Positions 12,363-23,598 of a stretch of DNA of 64,000 nucleotides are shown one piece after another; within the stretch, counting starts at the first letter, position 1, and the number at the start of each line of letters is the position of its first letter. Where the stretch lies: contig OZ025206.1 in the NCBI GenBank assembly GCA_964019055.1, forward strand, positions 15,473,291-15,537,290. The letters are read 5' to 3'. This DNA is from Anthopleura xanthogrammica. Its lineage: Eukaryota; Cnidaria; Anthozoa; Actiniaria; Actiniidae. The notes below the pieces were generated by a model, which saw nothing but the letters and a program-made list of their open reading frames with translations, made no database searches and was not told where the DNA came from. The position numbers and the translations under genes were made by a program.

Positions 12363-12763
12363 AACGCTACACCACCTTTCAGTTGATTCAGTCCCAACAA
12401 GGGCGGTGTATCATTGTAGCTATTTAGTTCTCTTTATAGATCAAGTTTGATAACAAAGCACACACAAGATTAAGTATATTATCATGATAGTTATACTGAT
12501 AACTATGAAGTAAGGATGGGCTTGTTCATAAATGATGTACGGTAGGGCGGGCAGTAATTCTAATAATTGCAATCATCGTTTCTTTTACATCCACTCACTA
12601 TTGTGCACTGCATAGACTATGTTTCTTATTGAATAACTCTAACTCCGGTCCGATATTAGTCTGAATTTCAGGTGTGGCAACCATGTTTTAGATGAAATTC
12701 TGCTGGGAGAGGGAAGACGAAAATGATAGAAAATATGCACCTGCTATAATTACTCCGTGGACC

Positions 12764-12911
12764 ATGGCCTCACATGGCCGTTATATGACCAGTATGGACC
12801 ATGGCCGTTATATGACCAGTATGGACCATGGCCGTTATATGACCAGTATGGACCATGGCCGTTATACGACCAGTATGGACCATGGCCTTACATGGCCGTT
12901 ATACGACCAGT
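12764..12911. repeat. 27-bp minisatellite
   Basis: The unit ATGGACCATGGCCGTTATAT plus GACCAGT repeats about five times with small variants (TATAT/TATAC, CCTTACATGG insert). Because 27 is divisible by 3 it stays open in frame, but no gene context supports coding. Confidence 0.9.
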
Positions 12912-15229
12912 AATATAACAGAGAATCAAATGAAATGTAGACTCCGATTCCGGCCTGCGGGGTTGGTGACAACTGCAAGGTATGAAAAAGCCAGGAAAGA
13001 TAAAAGGAAGACACAGCCGATGTGGAAAAAAAGGCAAGCAAATAAACCAATATAAAAAAAGAATTTGATGTTATCCTCGTCAGGATGTTATCTTACATGA
13101 AAAAGAGACCATATAGTGTCTTGCTTGCTTGCATCCACCTCAAACAGTCAAAACACTTATGAGATGTAAACAGATATGAATAAACTAATTATCATCACAT
13201 TGTCCATCACATTCATGATCATTTGCGAAAATTATAGGGAAAACGTAAAAAAAAAAAAGAAAAGCGAAACTGAAAGAAAAAGAGAAAAGCATTTCAAGAT
13301 ATCCGTCTTCAATGTTTTAATTTTCAATTCAGTATACAAGCAGGTTCAAATGACGTGAATACTAGCTACCAGATGGTCGTTCCATTATCATTCTTCCTAT
13401 CTTTCTTCAGGGCTCGATAAAATCCATGTTTTGTTGCTTGATCTTCCCACGTAACATGTATTCTTTTTTGAGCCTATAAAAGAGAGTGCATTTTATCTAT
13501 AGAAATTACTGACACAATGTATATCCCCCCTGGAGCAAACACCGCAACATTCATGTCATTCACTTATCATTAATCCTTTTTGAATGTAATTCGTTGGTGT
13601 CAGAAATAAGATTTTGCCTCAAATATGTGGCGCGCGTTTTCGGATTTTACTTGAAAATGATCATATATTTCGCAGCAAAATTTTTATCTATTCAAACCAC
13701 ATTGTTGTAAGATCTACTCGTTGCGTTATTTACAAATGAATCTTCTTTCTAGAAAGATAAATTGAGGAAATGATTTGATGTTGCAAAGCTATTTTCATTT
13801 GCGCTATTCTTGATTGATGGATACTTTGAGGTGAACTTGGTTTGCAAATAAGCCCTTTTTTAAAAAGATACACTTGAGCAAATTGTCTGATGTCGTACCC
13901 ATATTATTATCTGCTATGATTTTTGCAGGATGTTACTCACTACGCTGGGGTCGAATAATTTAAGCTTGAACAAATGGTAGTGGTAATGTTAATGGGATGT
14001 TTCACAGTTATATCAAGAATATTATATGATGTTGTTTACAATCCATTCAGGATGTGGCGCTCGCTATGTTGGAGCTACCGGCTGTTGATAATTTCAACTT
14101 AATTAGGCTGACGTTACCAATATGCTGGTACTATCTGTTTACGATATTCCTGCTTGTACTTTCGCGACGTTGGGCTAGATAAGTAAAACAGTCACAGTGT
14201 TGTTTGGTGGTCATTCTGTTTTTCATAATGAAGCATAGAAATGAGTAGAGTAACTTCCGAAGCCAAAGTAGACCTGACACGAGGAGGCGAATATGTTTGT
14301 CTTTGGTTTTGTACCATCTTGAATTTTACATCTAATAAAATATCTATCGAATCGAATTTTATAGTATAATTCGATGATTGGCTGAATGCATTTTATACAA
14401 CAGGAAGAGGAAAACAATTCAGTGAAAAGAAAATCTTCCGGAAATAATTCATGCTGAAGCTAGTTATTCAAGATTTTTTCAATTATCTAAAATGGGCGAC
14501 CTATTGATATTAGCTATCTTTTTTCATTCGCATTATGTGTTAACTTCCATTATGAAATTTTGAGTATTTTTACGATATTAATTGCACTGATGCATATAAG
14601 ATGGTCAAACTGGTCAGACTTTCATTCGAGCCTTCAATTGCTGTGAGCAAATCGGATAGGAAAACAACAAGACTACCACCGGAGTCAATTCATCACTAGG
14701 GCAGTTTTTTCAAAGCCATGCGTTTCTGATACGAAACAGTACCGCTTCATCAGAGGGAATTTCATTAACGTTAACATTTGCTCATATATATCATAGATTC
14801 CCTCAATAAGAATAACAGCCAATCCCGTAAGCGCGTCCTCTTTCCCTACAGACACTAGGTTCGATACTAGCTGAGGACTTTGCACTATCGAGAATGCTTT
14901 TGGCAATAGATATGTTTGCATCTAAAGAAGGAAAAGGCCGAATCTACTAGCAAGAAGTTAAGAGGTCATAAATAATATAAATAAGATAATCACTGATACT
15001 GAAAATCTTACAAAAATAATGACTATACTCAAAAGATGTCGTTAATTTTGAAAGCACTTCTCCTCAAACCAGGTCCATTCTTACACGTCTCTCGGTTATC
15101 AGTCAAATCATTTAATTAAAAGACATTTTTGGCCTTTGTTGGTATTTAGGAGGCCACTTTGTTTATGTTAAAGCTTATATGTCTGATCTGTGCCGAGTTT
15201 TGATCAATACGATTCAGTTTTTTTACTAC
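12912..15229. other. Intergenic DNA, no supported gene
   Basis: AT-rich sequence with an A-rich tract near 13247-13290. I see no exon-like or RNA-gene features. Confidence 0.6.
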
Positions 15230-15232
15230 TTA

Positions 15233-15947
15233 TAGTCTAGGAGCTAGACACCAAAACCAGACGTTTTGCACAACCCATCCTACAGAAAAGGTTTGACACT
15301 TGATTCTTATAGAACAATACTTGCTCTTTAACATGAGATACTTTGTACACTCAAAATGTGGTATAGGTTCCGAGATATAGGGGATTCTTTGCCTCGATTT
15401 GGTGTTCAGCATGATTGCGAGGCTAATTACATTAAATGCTTATTGAATGGTCTGTTCTTAACCAAATCTCACAAAAATGGTCTCAAATGAAAGAGCTCAT
15501 TAAGGGCTTTTCAAAAATGTAAGAGTTAATGTTTATGGTCTCACGTGACAAGTCACGTGACCTCAAAAAGAGGAAAATCAACGTTTTTTAGCCACTATGA
15601 TCAAATATCGTTTGCTTTAAAAACTACGGAAACACATCATTCCATCAAAAAACTATTTCTATGTGTTAACCAGGTCTTGATCATTACGTTAAGACTAAAA
15701 AAGCTAAAGATTCGAGTTAAAAAATGTCAAAAATATCGAAAATGAAGGAGCCTCTCAAGTTTTTTTTGAGGTCAGCATGAAAACGAGGCTAAATCATAAA
15801 TACGGTTTAAGCATGCCATATATTCACCGAAATGCACTAAAAACTTACTCAAGGCAACACACTTGCTCAGCCACCCTGTAAGGATGGTTAGCTTCAAGTC
15901 ACGTGATCTCTAACATGATAACGAGGCAAATGTTCTTCTCAATAAAA
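15233..15947. repeat. Left terminal inverted repeat of the Academ-like element
   Basis: This is the mirror of 21471-22185. It contains a 20-bp palindrome TCACGTGAC-AA-GTCACGTGA at 15541-15560, and three 18-bp iterons at 15406-15423, 15772-15789 and 15910-15927 (minus-strand form GCCTCG-N4-CATG-YT). All three are in the same orientation. Confidence 0.95.
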
Positions 15948-16009
15948 TAAAGGTTTAAAAAACAGTTCTGTACATCTTCATCTTCATCTTAAAGTCTAAC
16001 AAGTTATTT

Positions 16010-19000
16010 TTAATCATCAAGACTGTCATCAGTTTCATCTTCACCTTCTGAATCACTAGAGTCGACGACATCCTTCATAGGGTTTGAACAGCTTTCATCA
16101 GCCATGCACTTGCATGCTTCTGTACAAGGAAGACCATTTGCTTTACATGAGCAATTTCTCAAACATTCTGACTTCTTGCAGCCACAAGTTGTCAACTCTG
16201 CAATTCCTTCTGGTGCGGGACTCTTCGTCATAAGGACTGGTAGAAGCTGATCATCTTCCAATTTCCATCCAAATCCTTCTGGTGATGGGAGGTTCTGCAT
16301 CGGACTGAGGGCTTTATTCCAAATATGTGCCTGGAAGTTGGCCCTTTTAATGTGATGGGTTAAGCTTTCAGATGTGGGAGGCAGATCTTCGCTTTTCTTG
16401 TTCCTTTGACAGAAAAGGAAATACCGAGCATCGTCAGCCTTGTCAAATCTTCTAGCAGTAGTGTAAAGAGAACATACGAATGCCTCACAAGACTTGAGTT
16501 GAGTTGCTTGAAGAAGGGGCTCTTCACCTAGGTTGGCCAGTTGCTGTTGAACTTGAGCATCGTTTACAAATACCTTCCAAGCCTTCTTCTTGCCGATACC
16601 TGAAAAGCCACTTGTCGTGTCGCAACCTGTCAGTGCATGAAATGCTGGCAGGGCCTTGGAGAGCAGGGGACCTAGAGAGGAGTGTAAGGAGTGAATTGGG
16701 ATGTATCTTGCTTTATCTTTGACTCCTGTTTTGAACCACAGCTCTTGACATTGGACACTCTGGAAATGAGCAACACATAACACCGCCACATCTGTGTCTG
16801 GTGACTGAATAACAATTCTCTGATGGGTGATCGAGGCATGTTTGGCATGCAATACAAGCCTTGTATCTGCTTCTTCCTGATCTGATAACAAGGATGGAAT
16901 GCTGGATGAGAATCCCCTGCTGCACATTACCGTCTCTTTACCATCTTGGAAGCCTCCTGCTAGAATAACATTCTTGTGTTGATGTAATTGCAGCTCTGAA
17001 AGGATGCTTAGAGACTCGCATAAAAAAATTGCCAAATTCTGCTTATTCCTCGGATTGGATATGAATTTGCCCCATTGCCTCGGAACTGGCGTATTCTGAT
17101 TGTGGATCTTAATCTGCATGGAAGATGTCTCTCCTCTTTGTCGGCGTTCTTCTGCTTTGATGGACAGGGGACGGTACTGGTCAAATACGAGGTCTACCCG
17201 GCTACAGTTGTTCTGGCTCAATACCCGAGTTATAATGTCGAAGTATTTATCAGCCATCTCTCCAAACGTTGCTGCTCCTGCTGACTTGACCATTTGAATC
17301 AATGCCATGGCGTCAATGATAACAGCTGTTGGCATTTCTGATAGAGGTAATCTGGGCTCAGAGTTGATGTTCTTCTCCAAAATCGGCATCAATGTGCTTT
17401 TTGCTGTCTTTCGCATAGTCCCATCTGGATGTGCAAGAGAAATCGGAACACAGCACAATTCGTAGCTTAGGATCTCTTTCATGTTGATCTCTCTCGTTTT
17501 CGCCACGACCAGTAGTCGTCCAAACAGCTGTCTGTCAGCATTCACAGTGATGACTTTTTCACGAGTGCCTTTCAGAGATATCTTCCGCCTAGTAGTACCA
17601 AAGGTCTCAATCTTCAGCTTCGTAAGAGGAGCCCAAAAACTAACTTTATTTGTATCAAGCCTTGAATTGATGAAGTTGTGCATACTACTACTTCCGATCT
17701 CAGATGCATTTACCAAGCGCTCTGCAACTGTTTCGGGTAGAACTACTCCAGTAGCAATATTACTAAGTGCAGTGTCAGTACTGTTCTCGTCTTCAGCTAC
17801 ACTGAATGGGTTATTCATTAAATCTGTTGTAAAACGCGAGAGAAGGCTCTTGACATCCCTTTCATCTCGCTGAATACGCGTAATGCTCGCTTCCTTGTGT
17901 GTGCCTATCCTGTCATTCTCTACGCCGCACATTTCTTTAAGTGATCTTGTGATGGCTGCACGTTCGTGACTCGTCAAAAACCAGCGTTCTACTGCATCCT
18001 CCTTTTTGGTCATGCCAACCAGACCTCCTTTTGATTTAGAGTCGCAGTTGATCGACTGTTCAAGGGCCATATCTGACCAAACTTGACCAAAGGGTTGTTG
18101 TGAGCGACTTACGCTATGGTTACCAGCTTTGAACTCCGAATGCACTTCTGGGTGGTGTTCCTGTAGCGAGTGCATGTCTGCTAGGTATACAGGGAGCCAC
18201 CTTGAATAATTAACTCTATCCATAGCGTAGAAATATGGTAGCATCTCAGCGGTGGACGACAAGTGTAAATTCCAATTGCCAGTTCGCTCAGCTTTGATGA
18301 ACTGCAGCAGTATTGTAACCATTGATATATATTCGCTCCAGAAAGCGAAAAGCTTTGATTTGGCCTTTCTTTCATTTTCAAAATCTCTGAAAAGAAATAA
18401 GAGTGTACTCAAACCATCTCTTAAGGGCTGCCAGTTTTCTTTAAGATGTTCCACCTTATTGTCGGAATGTTGGCATTTCTTGAGTAACTCCAGGATTGTT
18501 CTCTTTGAGCTTTCATCCAAGTCCGGCGCGTTTTCTTCCAGCCAACTTGCAAACGCTTTCCATAGTAGTCGAAACAGGGCCTCGAAACAAAGCTTGTGGG
18601 CTCGTACTCCACGATTGTATGACTTTCCTGCCATTAGTGCAGTGGTAGTTCCAGGGGCATACACTCCAGAATCGATAAGAAGATCTTCCAAATCAGAGTT
18701 TGAATACATCTTTCCGAGAAGTGCAAGATAGTTTAAAGCTATGTGAAATCCTCCTAAGCGAACTACGACATTCTTGAATTCATCTGGGTATCTTATCTGA
18801 AGCTCTTTTGCCTTGATGTAAATTGCTAAGTCAAAAGTAACTACTGAATCGGACTGTCCCAGTGCATTTGCCATTTCTAAGGAGAGCTTCATAACTTTGT
18901 AGATTGTGCTGTATTCATTTGCATTTGCTTGTATCATAGGACAGTAACCAATGGTAGAAGGTGGTGAGGTGTCAGAGAATTTGAGTGACTGAAATCCACT

Positions 19001-20779
19001 CCACCCTGGAATCTTCTGATCAACAACTGGTCGATAATTTACTGCAAACAGAGTGTCTGAGCATAAGCGTAGAAGAAGCCACACTAAGTCATCCAGACAA
19101 GCGGAAAGGAACTGCTCATTTGATTGTAGCCAATGTGCGTTCTTTATCTTACCGATGTAATTTGTAACGGATGGACGTCTCCCTCCTACATTGATATCAT
19201 CTATGGTCACTATAGGTCTTGAGGAATCTAAAGACCTTCTCTTCTGTGAGTGATAAACATTTCTTTCTGGCATTGGCCCATATTGTTTTCTCTGAAAAGC
19301 AACTAGGGTTGTTGCATGGGTAGTGTTCTTCCCATCAATCGTTTCTTCGCTGAAATCATTGTTATCTGCTGCCATGTGAACAAACATACCGGGTGATATG
19401 TTTGATGGAATGATTAGACCTCCATTCAATTCAGACCTTGCGATAATTTCATTTGCGAGGGCTGTTTCTACTATCTCGGTCTGTTCATATGAACAACAAT
19501 GGCCCATTCGATTGAGCAGAGTTATAAGCTGCTTAGACCTTGTGAGATGTTTGATAGTTATCCCCAAACCTACATGCTTTGGGAGCTTCACTCTTGCATT
19601 ACTTACAGCGTGTATGACGTCTTGGCCAATCATTATGATTTTCCTTTCATGTGAAACATTTGAGCATCTAGGGCTCGTACTAGTAACATACTCCTCGGAG
19701 GTTACCATGTACCTCAACAACCAATACAGGTGATCAGGGATAAGTGATCTCGCTTTCTGCAAATGCAAATCTTCAACAGATAAGGGATCGATTTTAATTC
19801 CCTTACATTTGGATATGTCACTTCTGATAATGGCTGCTGCGTCATAGATTGCCTTCATTGCCTCGTTTGGCTCATCCCTTACTGATTCATTCTGATCTGT
19901 TTTGTTCTGTGATGTTATTGCTGCTGTGTTGATAACATCAAGAAGTGATATTGAACTAGAGTAAACAATTTCTGGTTTTGTGCTTGCATGTGTTTGGTGA
20001 AACACAAGATCGTCTTTAAAGATTGACTGTAAACGTAATTTCAGCTTTTGCCTGGTGTAGCTATCGGCATTAATATCTCTCTTAATTAACATGTCCTTGT
20101 ATAATTGTAGTAGACAATTCATATCGTAAGCTTTTCCTCTTACGATTTCCGGTTGTATTATACTAAGGAACTCGGCAAATGCCTCATCGTATCCGTTAAC
20201 AGACTTCTCATCTAAGCATCGGGATTTGATGTTTGCCTTACTCACGTATGAGGCATGGCAAGACTTATGGTACTTGCCTTCGCTAGCAATTAGATCATGA
20301 CTTCGTAATAGAAGGAGTAGTTCTTCGTCGCATCTAGCCTCAGCAGCAACGTTGATACTATTGCACGCTTCAAACGTCGTAATATTTATTAGCTTAAAAT
20401 CCTTTTTATGAGAGGCATTTCTACAAAAGAGACACTTCGTCCAGTCAAAAGATATGCGCTTTCCTTGATCAGATCTTGAATTCACTTCACCAGAAACTGT
20501 GGATAGGCTATGCAAATTACGTTCACTAGTGTAGGATGCATAACATGAATTATGCCACAAAACATCTCTAGATGTAAGATTTCCAAAATCAACATGTAAA
20601 CGCTCAAAACATTCATCTTTGCGAACGTGTGCAGCATAAATCAACTTTTCAATCGATGGCACCTGTGCTTTTCTTAAACAAGCACCCTTGTTAATACTTT
20701 GACAAATTATGCATTGTTCATAATTAGTCAGCTTTTTCCGTTTGGCGGGAAGTAAATTGAACCCAACATTTTCATCCAT
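16010..20779 (-). CDS. Academ-like transposase with FEN1/XPG-like nuclease domain (1,589 aa)
   Basis: Single-exon ORF starting at an ATG at 20777-20779. Residues 19-85 and 112-180 are two copies of a Cys/His module (C23/C26...H76/C79 and C116/C119...H171/C174), probably zinc-binding. A DDE-like core is inferred from AADNNDFSEETIDG (D472), VVTFDLAIY (D650), RLGGFHIALNYLALLGK (about 675-690) and DMALEQSINCDSKSKGG (E907). Residues 1149-1420 read as a PIN/FEN1-type 5' nuclease: IIDAM (D1156), VFDQYRP (about 1199), DQEEADTRLV (about 1300), SPDTDVAV (about 1328), and the helix-hairpin-helix-like LTGCDTTSGFSGIGKKKAWKV (split for length: LTGCDTTSG, FSGIGKKKAWKV) at about 1383-1403. Residues 1532-1566 form a CxC cluster, followed by an acidic tail. 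The likely role is excision and integration of its own element. All expected acidic residues are present and no stops interrupt it. The DDE assignment is my reading, less sure than the nuclease. Confidence 0.85.
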   Translation of the reverse strand: MDENVGFNLLPAKRKKLTNYEQCIICQSINKGACLRKAQVPSIEKLIYAAHVRKDECFERLHVDFGNLTSRDVLWHNSCYASYTSERNLHSLSTVSGEVNSRSDQGKRISFDWTKCLFCRNASHKKDFKLINITTFEACNSINVAAEARCDEELLLLLRSHDLIASEGKYHKSCHASYVSKANIKSRCLDEKSVNGYDEAFAEFLSIIQPEIVRGKAYDMNCLLQLYKDMLIKRDINADSYTRQKLKLRLQSIFKDDLVFHQTHASTKPEIVYSSSISLLDVINTAAITSQNKTDQNESVRDEPNEAMKAIYDAAAIIRSDISKCKGIKIDPLSVEDLHLQKARSLIPDHLYWLLRYMVTSEEYVTSTSPRCSNVSHERKIIMIGQDVIHAVSNARVKLPKHVGLGITIKHLTRSKQLITLLNRMGHCCSYEQTEIVETALANEIIARSELNGGLIIPSNISPGMFVHMAADNNDFSEETIDGKNTTHATTLVAFQRKQYGPMPERNVYHSQKRRSLDSSRPIVTIDDINVGGRRPSVTNYIGKIKNAHWLQSNEQFLSACLDDLVWLLLRLCSDTLFAVNYRPVVDQKIPGWSGFQSLKFSDTSPPSTIGYCPMIQANANEYSTIYKVMKLSLEMANALGQSDSVVTFDLAIYIKAKELQIRYPDEFKNVVVRLGGFHIALNYLALLGKMYSNSDLEDLLIDSGVYAPGTTTALMAGKSYNRGVRAHKLCFEALFRLLWKAFASWLEENAPDLDESSKRTILELLKKCQHSDNKVEHLKENWQPLRDGLSTLLFLFRDFENERKAKSKLFAFWSEYISMVTILLQFIKAERTGNWNLHLSSTAEMLPYFYAMDRVNYSRWLPVYLADMHSLQEHHPEVHSEFKAGNHSVSRSQQPFGQVWSDMALEQSINCDSKSKGGLVGMTKKEDAVERWFLTSHERAAITRSLKEMCGVENDRIGTHKEASITRIQRDERDVKSLLSRFTTDLMNNPFSVAEDENSTDTALSNIATGVVLPETVAERLVNASEIGSSSMHNFINSRLDTNKVSFWAPLTKLKIETFGTTRRKISLKGTREKVITVNADRQLFGRLLVVAKTREINMKEILSYELCCVPISLAHPDGTMRKTAKSTLMPILEKNINSEPRLPLSEMPTAVIIDAMALIQMVKSAGAATFGEMADKYFDIITRVLSQNNCSRVDLVFDQYRPLSIKAEERRQRGETSSMQIKIHNQNTPVPRQWGKFISNPRNKQNLAIFLCESLSILSELQLHQHKNVILAGGFQDGKETVMCSRGFSSSIPSLLSDQEEADTRLVLHAKHASITHQRIVIQSPDTDVAVLCVAHFQSVQCQELWFKTGVKDKARYIPIHSLHSSLGPLLSKALPAFHALTGCDTTSGFSGIGKKKAWKVFVNDAQVQQQLANLGEEPLLQATQLKSCEAFVCSLYTTARRFDKADDARYFLFCQRNKKSEDLPPTSESLTHHIKRANFQAHIWNKALSPMQNLPSPEGFGWKLEDDQLLPVLMTKSPAPEGIAELTTCGCKKSECLRNCSCKANGLPCTEACKCMADESCSNPMKDVVDSSDSEGEDETDDSLDD

Positions 20780-21470
20780 GACAAATGCATTCTATAAAAG
20801 AAAATATCCCATATAAGACTTAACAAAATTAAAAATGCTTAGAGAACCGAAACAAGTAAGACAAGACTCATACTACAAATAATTCAAACTATACATGTAG
20901 TCGGTTGGAATTTATTAAACGTACAGTGTATAGACATAATATTAATATCCATACACAACATTTATATATCCATAAATCCGATACTTTTTTAATGCTTCAA
21001 AAAGTAGCTAAGACTTTGAATATTTAAAAAAAAAATTTACTGTACCAAAACTAAAAACACTGAGAACTTGCTGAATCATATTATGAGATACTTACAGTCA
21101 TATTAGATATGTTATTGGTCTCCGAAAGACCTTTATTGCATATAATATCAATGAGAACTTACCTTAAAACATTATTATATCTTTTTTCATTTGATACTGT
21201 TGCACTATTTGAATAAATCAACCTCCACAAAATAGAATCCTGGAACTAATGAATACAATATGGCTGCCAGTGAAAAAAGCCTGGTTACTTGGGCACTTGG
21301 TTCCAGTCTTACTCATTCTGCAATTCATGAAGGGCTTAAAAAGTGCACTTTATTGTGGTTATTATGTCTCCTATACAATTCACTGAGAGGGAGCGAGTAA
21401 ATGTTATCAGTATGTTTATATTGAAAAAGAAAAAAAGGAGAACTCACAGTCTTTAAAGTCTAACTCAGCT
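20780..21470 (-). promoter_or_regulatory. Leader region between transposase start and right inverted repeat
   Basis: About 690 bp of AT-rich non-coding DNA inside the transposon, upstream of the transposase ATG. It must hold the promoter unless transcription starts inside the inverted repeat. I see no clear TATA box at a convincing distance. Confidence 0.4.
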
Positions 21471-22185
21471 TTTTATTGAGAAGAACATTTGCCTCGTTAT
21501 CATGTTAGAGATCACGTGACTTGAAGCTAACCATCCTTACAGGGTGGCTGAGCAAGTGTGTTGCCTTGAGTAAGTTTTTAGTGCATTTCGGTGAATATAT
21601 GGCATGCTTAAACCGTATTTATGATTTAGCCTCGTTTTCATGCTGACCTCAAAAAAAACTTGAGAGGCTCCTTCATTTTCGATATTTTTGACATTTTTTA
21701 ACTCGAATCTTTAGCTTTTTTAGTCTTAACGTAATGATCAAGACCTGGTTAACACATAGAAATAGTTTTTTGATGGAATGATGTGTTTCCGTAGTTTTTA
21801 AAGCAAACGATATTTGATCATAGTGGCTAAAAAACGTTGATTTTCCTCTTTTTGAGGTCACGTGACTTGTCACGTGAGACCATAAACATTAACTCTTACA
21901 TTTTTGAAAAGCCCTTAATGAGCTCTTTCATTTGAGACCATTTTTGTGAGATTTGGTTAAGAACAGACCATTCAATAAGCATTTAATGTAATTAGCCTCG
22001 CAATCATGCTGAACACCAAATCGAGGCAAAGAATCCCCTATATCTCGGAACCTATACCACATTTTGAGTGTACAAAGTATCTCATGTTAAAGAGCAAGTA
22101 TTGTTCTATAAGAATCAAGTGTCAAACCTTTTCTGTAGGGTGGGTTGTGCAAAACGTCTGGTTTTGGGGTCCAGCTCCTAGACTA
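21471..22185. repeat. Right terminal inverted repeat of the Academ-like element
   Basis: Mirror image of 15233-15947, with the E-box palindrome at 21858-21877 and iterons at 21491-21508, 21629-21646 and 21995-22012. Confidence 0.95.
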
Positions 22186-22188
22186 TTA

Positions 22189-23598
22189 TATATCAACATT
22201 TATTCTAACATGAATGTAGATTTTCCTCTTTGTGATGAAGCTCGGCGTTCAATAAGATTAGAGCTCCCAGAAAAGTGTAGAACAAAAGTGTGCAAACCAA
22301 ATCATATTTCTTGATCAGTCGTTCTAATAGGATGATAAAAGATTGCCTTTCAACAGCAAAACGATCGCGTGCCCTTATCGACCTATCAACTATCAGATAC
22401 TAAAACACAAGCCCTTGTCACAATGACAGCTTATTAGCACGCTTGCTTGCTTGTCATCAACTATCGTTATTCATTCACAATCTTGTTTACACCTTTTTAA
22501 TTCTTTCTTCACTTACTTCAGCTAGACGATAATCTAATAAGCATTATGCCTCGCAGTAGAAACTTTTCAGCGAGCAAAGACGACTCCATGAGCCCGTGAA
22601 GGAGAGTCTGTGATCGGATATTGGACTCACTTCTGCTAAGTTAATGCCGCGTGACATTGACAACCGAGCTACGCTTGGCTTGGTTACCCGTGTCTTGCTG
22701 TGTGGTTTCTAACGTAAGGAATCGTACAAAATAAAATGGAATTTTAAAATTACGAGCCGGAAAAAACGCTCTCTCCCGGTGTGTTTCTATTAGAAAAAGA
22801 GTTGGTTTAGGCATTAACTGGAATGGGTTTATATGTTGGAGGAGATTACTGTAGAAACCGGCTTTTATCTCCTGGTGGGATGTTCATATTTTATTTCAGA
22901 CAGTATTTTCGACCTTAATGGTTCAACCGGATGGCCTATCTTTTATTTGACGTTGGCTGATAATCACTTATGTAAACGACCAACCAATCTCCTAGCCATT
23001 CAAATCCCTCTGAGTCCAATACTGTGGCTGGATGGCACGCCACGTGATAGAAAAGAAACCACTGGACTGGAACGAGAATCAACAGAGGATTGGTAATGAT
23101 ATGATGATTATTTCACGATAAAATATGCTGACAGCAGCTGAGGACGTAAAGGGATTCAGCGTATAAATATTGGCTGTGAACTGGGGACGCTGGTGAGAAG
23201 CAACGGGAGATTCTTTCCAATTCATTCACCTCTGTGCACGCAATATAACTTGTGACCACTAGTCGATCGTAATGAGAGAGAGGATTCACTTATAAGCTGA
23301 TTGATTTGGAAGAGATGATACAAGATCATGCATGGTGCTAATGTATACACGGGCCATCGTAGTTTCCTGTGAAAAACTGACCTTAAAGTTTCGAGATTCA
23401 GACAGCTATCACTCGGTTGGAAAGCTTGAAACCTCAGCGAGATATCTAGGTCTCTTGGCATAGAGATTAGTGGTGTTAAGCTTTGTATGGGATTTATTGT
23501 TCGTCATGCTGCATGGAACTCCTAATAAATACAACATCTTCAGCTCCATAATGTCATGTACTGAAGCTCCTCGAAGTTGACACAACCGTCTAGGTCTG
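22189..23598. other. Intergenic / 5' flank of the fucosyltransferase-like gene
   Basis: No ORF with family similarity. A TATA-like GTATAAATAT at 23161-23170 sits about 430 bp before the next start codon and could serve it; this is a weak call. Confidence 0.4.

Larger units (their letters stand above)
15233..22185 (-). mobile_element. Complete Academ-like DNA transposon, 6,953 bp
   Basis: Terminal inverted repeats of equal length (715 bp) run 15233-15947 and 21471-22185, starting TAGTCTAGGAGCT. Both sides are flanked by TTA (15230-15232 and 22186-22188), a 3-bp target duplication. One uninterrupted ORF on the minus strand encodes the 1,589-residue transposase. The repeats differ at only a few positions near the outer tips, and ORF-length parts of the two arms translate identically. 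This points to recent insertion and possible activity. A 3-bp duplication plus an XPG/FEN1-like nuclease in the transposase matches what I recall of the Academ superfamily (AcademX type); a library search would settle the name. Confidence 0.85.

Noticed and set aside
15545..15745. 66-codon ORF, identical at 21673-21873 on the other strand, and ORFs at 15230-15412 and 22006-22314
   Set aside because: They arise because the transposon arms are inverted repeats; no family match or codon signal.
16713..17873. Several 60-130 codon ORFs on both strands within 16010-20779
   Set aside because: Shadows of the transposase reading frame.
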